Source: Ruminococcus sp.
Lineage (GTDB): Bacteria > Bacillota > Clostridia > Oscillospirales > Acutalibacteraceae
NCBI GenBank assembly: GCA_017411385.1
Contig: JAFQQF010000062.1
Location: forward strand, 1 to 35,067
Reading direction: 5' to 3'
DNA: 35,067 bases
This document shows, one piece after another, positions 29,946 through 35,067 of this stretch; positions within the stretch are counted from its first letter, which is position 1; every line of letters starts with the position of its first letter. A program made the translations under genes and the position numbers. A model generated the notes under the pieces. The model was not told where the DNA came from. It searched no databases and worked only from the letters and a program-made list of their open reading frames with translations.

Positions 29946-30896
29946 ATGAAAACCATAGATATTGTCGTACCTTGCTACAACGAGGAGGAAGTGCTCCCGT
30001 ATTTTGTCAAGGAAACAAATGAAGTTATCGCGACCATTCCCGACTACCGCTTCAGATACATTTTTGTCGATGATGGCTCAAAGGATAAGACTCTTTCCGT
30101 TTTGAAAACCCTTGCTTCCCGTTTTTCAAATGTGAAGTATATCTCGTTTTCGCGAAATTTCGGCAAAGAGTCTGCTATGTATGCAGGTCTCAAAAACTGC
30201 ACCGCCGACTATGTCATCGTTATGGATGCCGACCTTCAGCATCCTCCGAAGATGTTCCCGCAGATGATAGAGGGCATCGAAGAAGGCAACGACTGCTGTG
30301 CTCTCTACAGAGCTAAACAGACAGGCGAAAGTAAAATAAGACAGCTTGTGTCAAAGGTCTTCTTCTCGTTCCAGAACAATATAAGTGATGTCAAAATGCC
30401 TGAGGGCGCGGTTGACTACCGTATTATGAGCAGAAAAATGGTCAACGCTATCTTAGAGCTGTCCGAAGTTCAGCGTTTTTCAAAGGGTATTTTCTGCTGG
30501 GTTGGCTTTAAAACCAAGTGGATTGAGTACCAGAATGTTGAGAGAACAGTAGGCACCACCAAGTGGAGTCTTTGGGGACTATTCAAATATGCTCTAGATG
30601 GCATCACAGCCTTTTCCGTTACACCGCTGAGAGTTATCGCAGGTATGGGATTCGTGATTTCTCTGCTTGCGTTCATCTACATCATCATAACACTTGTTCA
30701 GACACTGATTTTCGGTATCGATGTCGAGGGTTATGTTACAACCCTATGTTCTGTGCTGTTCTTAGGCGGTATCATCGAGCTTTCTGTCGGTATTTTAGGC
30801 GAATACATCGGCAGAATCTACAATGAAACCAAACACCGTCCTATTTACATCGCAGCTGAAACCAATCTCGACGAGGAAGAGGATGAATTCGACTAA
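29946..30896 (+). CDS. Polyprenyl-phosphate glycosyltransferase, GT2 family (CsbB/GtrB/DPM-like)
   Basis: A 316-residue membrane-bound GT2. The catalytic domain (1-230) begins IDIVVPCYNEEEVLPYF and has FVDDGSKDKT, FSRNFGKESAMYAG, DADLQHPPKM (metal and nucleotide-sugar site), DYRIMSRK and SEVQRFSKGIFCWVGFK, then GTTKWS. Two C-terminal membrane helices (MGFVISLLAFIYIIITLV, LCSVLFLGGIIELSVGILG) anchor it in the inner membrane, ending NETKHRPIY, a typical close of this subfamily. It should load a sugar from UDP onto undecaprenyl phosphate on the cytoplasmic face. GtrA 42 bp downstream would flip it and YfhO, divergent upstream, would use it. The start follows GAGGTG; the sugar is unknown. Confidence 0.92.
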   Translation: MKTIDIVVPCYNEEEVLPYFVKETNEVIATIPDYRFRYIFVDDGSKDKTLSVLKTLASRFSNVKYISFSRNFGKESAMYAGLKNCTADYVIVMDADLQHPPKMFPQMIEGIEEGNDCCALYRAKQTGESKIRQLVSKVFFSFQNNISDVKMPEGAVDYRIMSRKMVNAILELSEVQRFSKGIFCWVGFKTKWIEYQNVERTVGTTKWSLWGLFKYALDGITAFSVTPLRVIAGMGFVISLLAFIYIIITLVQTLIFGIDVEGYVTTLCSVLFLGGIIELSVGILGEYIGRIYNETKHRPIYIAAETNLDEEEDEFD

Positions 30897-30938
30897 ATTA
30901 CAATCAAACTTGCAAAAGGCTTTTTACGGGAGATAGTT

Positions 30939-31475
30939 ATGTTAAGAAAACTATGGGACAAGTTCCATGAATTCATAATGTATATGGTATTTGGTGTTGG
31001 TACCACAATTGTATCGTGGATGTCCTTTGCGATATTTACAAAGATTGTTCCCACATTTACCTTTGCCGGCATTACGGTAGACTGCACCACAACCGCTAAC
31101 GTGCTGTCGTGGATATGCGCTGTCATTTTTGCCTATGTCACGAACAAGCTGTGGGTTTTCAATAGTAAATCTTGGAGAGCTCGTATTGTTTTCCCTGAAT
31201 TCGGAAAATTTGTTTCCTCGCGATTTATAACCGGTGTCATCGAGTGGGTGGGACTTCCGCTGCTTATCGCTGTCGGTCTTGACCAAACTATCTTTGGAAT
31301 CGAAGGCATGCTCGCAAAAATCACCGTCAGCGTGGTTGTTATTATTTTAAACTATGTATTTTCAAAGCTCTTCATCTTCAAGCGTAAGAAAACCATCAGG
31401 GAACTCACGGAAGATGAAAGAAAGCCAACTGACCAGATAATCGATGAGATTCTGGACGACATCAGAAATAAATAA
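30939..31475 (+). CDS. GtrA-family membrane protein, putative flippase
   Basis: A 178-residue protein with four membrane helices, the GtrA/GtcA layout: FIMYMVFGVGTTIVSWMSFAIF, then ANVLSWICAVIFAYVTNKLWVF (conserved T-NK-WVF), ISSRFITGVIEWVGLPLLIAV-like helix three, and SVVVIILNYVFSKLFIFKRK (conserved NYVFSKLFIF). It is longer than many homologues (about 130-150 residues) because of an acidic tail TEDERKPTDQIIDEILDD. These proteins are thought to flip polyprenyl-linked sugars made by a neighbouring GT2. It shares the GT2 promoter and is followed by a terminator. Confidence 0.9.
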   Translation: MLRKLWDKFHEFIMYMVFGVGTTIVSWMSFAIFTKIVPTFTFAGITVDCTTTANVLSWICAVIFAYVTNKLWVFNSKSWRARIVFPEFGKFVSSRFITGVIEWVGLPLLIAVGLDQTIFGIEGMLAKITVSVVVIILNYVFSKLFIFKRKKTIRELTEDERKPTDQIIDEILDDIRNK

Positions 31476-31488
31476 GATTAAATAAGTT

Positions 31489-31515
31489 AAGCCCGTATCG
31501 TTCTGATACGGGCTT
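31489..31515. terminator. Bidirectional terminator between gtrA-like gene and lepA
   Basis: An 11-bp perfect stem AAGCCCGTATC/GATACGGGCTT with a 5-nt loop. The T-tails are short in both directions. Confidence 0.7.
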
Positions 31516-31582
31516 TCGTATTACAAAAATTCAGGCTCTATCGGCTTTTGCCTCTATGTCACATTCACTCGCTATGCTTTTA

Positions 31583-33394
31583 TCAGTCAGTGTCCAGCTT
31601 GAGCACTGCCATAAATGCTTCCTGCGGAACCTCAACTGTACCGAGTGAACGCATACGCTTTTTACCTTCCTTCTGCTTTTCGAGCAGCTTCTTCTTTCGG
31701 GTGATGTCACCGCCGTAGCACTTGGCAAGGACATCTTTGCGCATCGCTTTTACGGTTTCACGAGCGATAATTTTACCGCCGATGCACGCTTGAATCGGCA
31801 CCTCGAAAAGCTGGCGCGGAATATTTTCCTTGAGCTTTTCAGCCATTTTTCGCGCTCTCTGATACGCTTTTTCAGCGTGGATAATAAACGAAAGTGCGTC
31901 AACTGTTTCGCCGTTTAACATAATATCGAGCTTGACAAGCTTTGACTCTCTGTACTCTTTCATCTCGTAGTCAAAGGACGCATAGCCTCTGGTGCGTGAT
32001 TTGAGCGTATCAAAGAAATCGTAGATAATCTCGGCAAGTGGCAGCTCGTAGTGAATATCAACTCGCTCGGAATCGATGTAATCCATTCCGATAAAAGTTC
32101 CTCGTCTGTCCTGACACAGCTCCATAATGTTGCCGACATATTCACTCGGAGCGTAAATATGAGCGTCCGTAACAGGCTCCTGAGCACTTGTGATAAGCGC
32201 AGGATCAGGATAGTTTGTCGGGTTACTAATCATCTCGGTCTCGCCCGAAGTTCGTGTAATTTTATAGTTAACCGATGGAGCGGTTGTGATAAGGTCCAGA
32301 TTATATTCTCTCTCAAGTCTTTCCTGAATAATTTCCATATGGAGAAGTCCTAAGAATCCACATCTGAATCCAAAACCCAACGCTACTGAAGTTTCGGGTT
32401 CAAAAGAAAGTGATGCGTCGTTTAATTTCAGCTTATCAAGCGCATCTCTTAAGTCGCCGTAGCGCGCACCGTCAGCAGGATAAACACCACAGAATACCAT
32501 CGACTGAACTTCGCGATATCCAGGAAGTGGCATATCAGCGGGATTTTCAGTCAGAGTGACGGTGTCGCCCACCTGAGCATCCTGCAGACTTTTGATAGAC
32601 GCTGTGATGTATCCTACCTCACCTGCATAAAGTCCCTCTTTTTCTTCAAGAGAAGTCGCACGCATATGTCCGCATTCAACCACCGAGAAAACAGAGCCTG
32701 TAGCCATGAGCTTGAACTCGTCGCCCTTGTGAATCTGACCCTCTTTCACCCTTACATATATAATAACACCTTTGTAGGAATCGTAATACGAGTCAAAAAT
32801 CATCGCTTTGAGTGGAGCATTGACATCGCCGACAGGCGCAGGTACATCTGTGACAATTTTTTCGAGAACATCGTGGATGTTAAGTCCCGCTTTAGCAGAT
32901 ACCCTCGGTGCATCCTGAGCAGGAATACCGATAATATCCTCAATTTCGTTTACGACCCTATCAGGATCAGCGGAAGGAAGGTCGATTTTGTTGACAACAG
33001 GCACGATTTCAAGTCCTGAATCAACCGCTAAATAGGTATTAGCCAGAGTCTGTGCTTCGATACCCTGAGAAGCATCTACTACCAGCACCGCTCCTTCACA
33101 CGCTGCGAGAGAACGCGAAACCTCGTAGTTGAAGTCAACATGACCCGGGGTGTCGATGAGATTAAACTGATATGTTTCTCCGTCGTCAGCCTTGTATTCA
33201 AGCGTAACAGCGTGAGCTTTGATAGTAATACCGCGCTCGCGCTCCAAATCCATATCATCAAGCAGCTGGTCCTCCATATCACGCACAGCGACACTCTGTG
33301 TATGCTCTAAAATTCGGTCTGCCAGAGTGCTCTTTCCGTGGTCGATATGAGCGATAATGCTGAAATTTCTGATTTTATCCTGTGAAAATGCCAA
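31583..33394 (-). CDS. lepA: Elongation factor 4 (LepA)
   Basis: A 603-residue translational GTPase that acts on the ribosome. The G-domain motifs are in order: [10 protein letters not shown] (P-loop), RERGITIKA (switch I), DTPGHVDF (G3), [11 protein letters not shown] (G4) and [10 protein letters not shown] (G5). The body follows EF4 order, with the LepA C-terminal domain recognisable in [75 protein letters not shown] and the final [11 protein letters not shown]. The length is typical. I favour TTG 33394, giving [12 protein letters not shown], with AGGTGA 5 bases upstream. The GTG at 33403 gives a three-residue longer protein but lies within that site. It is monocistronic. Confidence 0.97.
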   Translation of the reverse strand: MAFSQDKIRNFSIIAHIDHGKSTLADRILEHTQSVAVRDMEDQLLDDMDLERERGITIKAHAVTLEYKADDGETYQFNLIDTPGHVDFNYEVSRSLAACEGAVLVVDASQGIEAQTLANTYLAVDSGLEIVPVVNKIDLPSADPDRVVNEIEDIIGIPAQDAPRVSAKAGLNIHDVLEKIVTDVPAPVGDVNAPLKAMIFDSYYDSYKGVIIYVRVKEGQIHKGDEFKLMATGSVFSVVECGHMRATSLEEKEGLYAGEVGYITASIKSLQDAQVGDTVTLTENPADMPLPGYREVQSMVFCGVYPADGARYGDLRDALDKLKLNDASLSFEPETSVALGFGFRCGFLGLLHMEIIQERLEREYNLDLITTAPSVNYKITRTSGETEMISNPTNYPDPALITSAQEPVTDAHIYAPSEYVGNIMELCQDRRGTFIGMDYIDSERVDIHYELPLAEIIYDFFDTLKSRTRGYASFDYEMKEYRESKLVKLDIMLNGETVDALSFIIHAEKAYQRARKMAEKLKENIPRQLFEVPIQACIGGKIIARETVKAMRKDVLAKCYGGDITRKKKLLEKQKEGKKRMRSLGTVEVPQEAFMAVLKLDTD

Positions 33395-33429
33395 GTGTAT
33401 CACCTGTCCGTTGTACTTATTGATTATCT

Positions 33430-33458
33430 ATAGTACCACAAAACTACATAATTGACAA
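33430..33458 (-). promoter_or_regulatory. Sigma-A promoter of lepA
   Basis: On the minus strand TTGTCA (33458-33453), a 17-bp spacer and TACTAT (33435-33430), 36 bases before the start. Confidence 0.8.
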
Positions 33459-33598
33459 GTAATTAACCTGTTTTACTGACACTTTCACCAAATTTCATAA
33501 AAGCCTTTTCTTGAAATCAACCTGATTTCTTTTGTTTTCCTATAAAAATCCGTAATATTCCATAAAATAATTAAGGTGTTTTTGTGTAATTCATATAC

Positions 33599-33627
33599 TT
33601 GTATATTGAAAATCGGTGTGATATAAT
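33599..33627 (+). promoter_or_regulatory. Sigma-A promoter of the fifth dockerin gene
   Basis: TTGTAT (33599-33604), a 17-bp spacer and TATAAT (33622-33627), 33 bases before the start. Confidence 0.8.
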
Positions 33628-33659
33628 ATATGTACCAAATTTTTAGGAGGATTTTCGAA

Positions 33660-34658
33660 ATGAAAAAAACTATTAGCATTTTACTCGCTGTAATTTTAGT
33701 CGTTTCTTGCGCTGCTGTTGCTGCATCTGCTTACTCTGTAATCGATCCAGATGTATACACAACTGACGAAGCTATCGCAGAGCACGAGTTACTTTACGGC
33801 GAAACAGTTGAAACAAAGACATACTATTTCCTCATGCCTAACGGTTCAAACGGTGAACTCGGCGATGACGAAACATCTGACTTCTATGGCAAGTACGCTA
33901 ACGATTGGTACAAAGAAGTTACAACAACTCCTGGTATCTATTGGTGGGGTTCTAGCATAGCTGACCCAACAGCTTGGGCTGGTTATCTCCCATCAGGCGT
34001 TGACGAGAACGACCCTGATGTCTTCTATGCTAACGTTCCTGCAGCTGTTACAACTATCATCTGGAACAACGGTATCGACGGTGGTCTTGATACAACACTT
34101 GATATCTACTACAAGGCTGCTCAGACAGTTAACATCGGTGCTGAGTACTATGAAGCTGGTGAGTCTGACAACTATCCAGACGGTACAGAAACATTTGACG
34201 GCATGATCTATGTTATTGACCCTGACCTCATCTCTATCAGTGATTTCTCACTCAAAGAGCAGTGCGGTGGCGAGTGGTACTACTACTATGGCAACGGTTG
34301 CTACGGCTTCACACCTGATGGCACAGAGGCTGACTGTCTCCGTGACGATCACTTTGATGCAGAAGGCAACCATGTTGGTGGCAAGACTTCTGAAGATCCT
34401 ACAGACGCTCCAACAGACGCTCCAACAGATGTTCCAACAGAAGATCCAAATCCTGGCGAATACATCCTCGGCGATGCTGACGGTGACGGCGAAGTTTCTG
34501 TAATGGACGCTTCTTTAATCCAGATGTTCTTAGTTGGTAAGAAAGACATCGTTGGCGACGAAGCTCTCGCAGCTGACGCTGATAAAGACGGTGAAATCTC
34601 CGTAATGGACGCTTCTTTAATCCAGATGTACTTAGTTGGCAAGAAAGAGCTCGGCTAA
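33660..34658 (+). CDS. Secreted aromatic-rich protein with C-terminal dockerin
   Basis: A 332-residue exported protein. The signal is MKKTISILLAVILVVSCAAVAASA. The body (about 30-240) is rich in Trp, Tyr and Gly: TYYFLMPNGSNGELGDD, WYKEVTTTPGIYWWGSSIAD, VTTIIWNNGIDGG and GGEWYYYYGNGCYGF. Such aromatic platforms suggest a carbohydrate-binding or adhesin role, but I cannot name a CBM family. A linker PTDAPTDAPTDVPTEDP leads to a dockerin (about 270-332) with two near-identical halves, DADGDGEVSVMDASLIQMFL and DADKDGEISVMDASLIQMYL, each a full calcium loop. The start is defined by AGGAGG 9 bases upstream. It is monocistronic with a perfect -10 and a terminator; codon use looks like that of a highly expressed gene. 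Confidence 0.87.
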   Translation: MKKTISILLAVILVVSCAAVAASAYSVIDPDVYTTDEAIAEHELLYGETVETKTYYFLMPNGSNGELGDDETSDFYGKYANDWYKEVTTTPGIYWWGSSIADPTAWAGYLPSGVDENDPDVFYANVPAAVTTIIWNNGIDGGLDTTLDIYYKAAQTVNIGAEYYEAGESDNYPDGTETFDGMIYVIDPDLISISDFSLKEQCGGEWYYYYGNGCYGFTPDGTEADCLRDDHFDAEGNHVGGKTSEDPTDAPTDAPTDVPTEDPNPGEYILGDADGDGEVSVMDASLIQMFLVGKKDIVGDEALAADADKDGEISVMDASLIQMYLVGKKELG

Positions 34659-34687
34659 TAATCAGATTTAACTAAATCTTATAACTT

Positions 34688-34712
34688 AAAGACCGTCTTT
34701 ATGGCGGTCTTT
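34688..34712 (+). terminator. Terminator after the fifth dockerin gene
   Basis: AAAGACCGTC pairs with GGCGGTCTTT (one G-U) with a 5-nt loop, followed by ATCTTTTATC. Confidence 0.8.
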
Positions 34713-34735
34713 ATCTTTTATCTATGAGGTTATAT

Positions 34736-35067
34736 ATGACTAAAGGACAACAAGCAAAAATCTTATTTAAAGAGGGCTACAACTGTGCACAGGCCGTGTT
34801 CGGCGCATTTTCACAGGAGCTGGGACTAGATTTTGATATAGCAATGAAACTTTCTTCAGGCTTTGGCGGAGGTATGGGAAGGCTAAGGGAAGTTTGTGGA
34901 GCGGTCAGCGGTATGTTTATGGTGTTTGATATGAAACACGGCTACACCTCCCCCACCGACAAAGAGGGGAAAATGGAGCTGTACAGCCATATTCAGGAGC
35001 TTTCCAAACGCTTTGAAAAAGAAAACGGCTCTATTATTTGCCGTGAATTGCTCGGACTCTCTGAGAT
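34736..35067 (+). CDS. C-GCAxxG-C-C family protein, partial (cut by window end)
   Basis: The first 110 codons of a gene that runs off the window; no stop is seen. The protein begins MTKGQQAKILFKEGYNCAQA and contains FGGGMGRLREVCGAVSGMFM, with the Cys-Gly-Ala-x-x-Gly signature of this family, then SIICRELLGL with a further cysteine. The family (about 140 residues) has four conserved cysteines and is presumed to bind a metal or redox centre, but its function is not established. GAGGT lies 7 bases before the ATG. No clear promoter lies in the 23 bases after the upstream terminator, so transcription may start within it or read through. Confidence 0.85.
   Translation, partial: MTKGQQAKILFKEGYNCAQAVFGAFSQELGLDFDIAMKLSSGFGGGMGRLREVCGAVSGMFMVFDMKHGYTSPTDKEGKMELYSHIQELSKRFEKENGSIICRELLGLSE

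Noticed and set aside
1-35067. A prophage or integrative element covering the window
   Set aside because: No integrase, terminase, portal, relaxase or transposase is seen, and housekeeping genes (nifJ, lepA) are spread through it. Only small repeat-level mobility is suggested.

Overview
The window looks like chromosome from an anaerobic gut-type Firmicute of the class Clostridia, most likely a Ruminococcus or Oscillospiraceae relative (inference). The evidence is a single-chain pyruvate:ferredoxin oxidoreductase, five secreted proteins carrying type I dockerins, many AGGAGG-type ribosome binding sites, consensus sigma-A promoters and Firmicute families (DUF3021 with LytTR, YfhO, CotH, C-GCAxxG-C-C). 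I see no rRNA, tRNA, CRISPR array, phage or transposase gene.

Layout. 1-1.4 kb: a cobalamin riboswitch drives a DUF4430 lipoprotein and an ECF-type S component (minus strand). 1.4-2.8 kb: a tiny EF-hand protein, then a divergent XRE regulator/SLOG-like pair bracketed by two identical 40-bp repeats that include a terminator hairpin. 2.8-6.3 kb: nifJ. 6.7-8.1 kb: a CBS/CorC-HlyC-like protein and a small lipoprotein. 8.3-13.4 kb: two convergent dockerin proteins, a predicted seven-bladed propeller and an 879-residue CHAP/Cys-rich/C-type lectin/dockerin protein. The second has a long structured 5' leader ending in a terminator. 13.8-15.5 kb: the paired GGGtGRT protein and NifU-like scaffold. 15.7-16.0 kb: a non-coding, MITE-like repeat. 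16.0-17.8 kb: small membrane proteins and a LytTR-DUF3021 operon. 18.2-23.5 kb: two tandem paralogous CotH-dockerin proteins. 23.6-27.0 kb: an amidohydrolase, a transglutaminase-like lipoprotein, a CpXC protein and a LEA-like repeat protein. 27.1-31.5 kb: YfhO, a CsbB-like GT2 and GtrA, the parts of a three-component envelope glycosylation system. 31.6-33.4 kb: lepA. 33.7-34.7 kb: a fifth dockerin protein. The window ends inside a C-GCAxxG-C-C family gene.

How it fits together. The recurring theme is the cell surface: dockerins attached to non-glycosidase modules (propeller, CHAP plus lectin, CotH kinase fold, an aromatic-rich module), secreted lipoproteins and envelope glycosylation. No cohesin or scaffoldin is in the window, so the docking partners must lie elsewhere if they exist. 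Housekeeping genes (nifJ, lepA, the Fe-S pair) are interspersed.

The strongest candidate for something undescribed is the leader RNA at about 13384-13584. Its first nested helix begins at the predicted transcription start. A 9-bp antiterminator can form that excludes a C(UUCG)G terminator placed just before the ribosome binding site of the CHAP-lectin-dockerin gene. Starts were chosen by ribosome binding site where the longest reading frame was implausible. Family names come from recognising motifs by eye; no database search was run.
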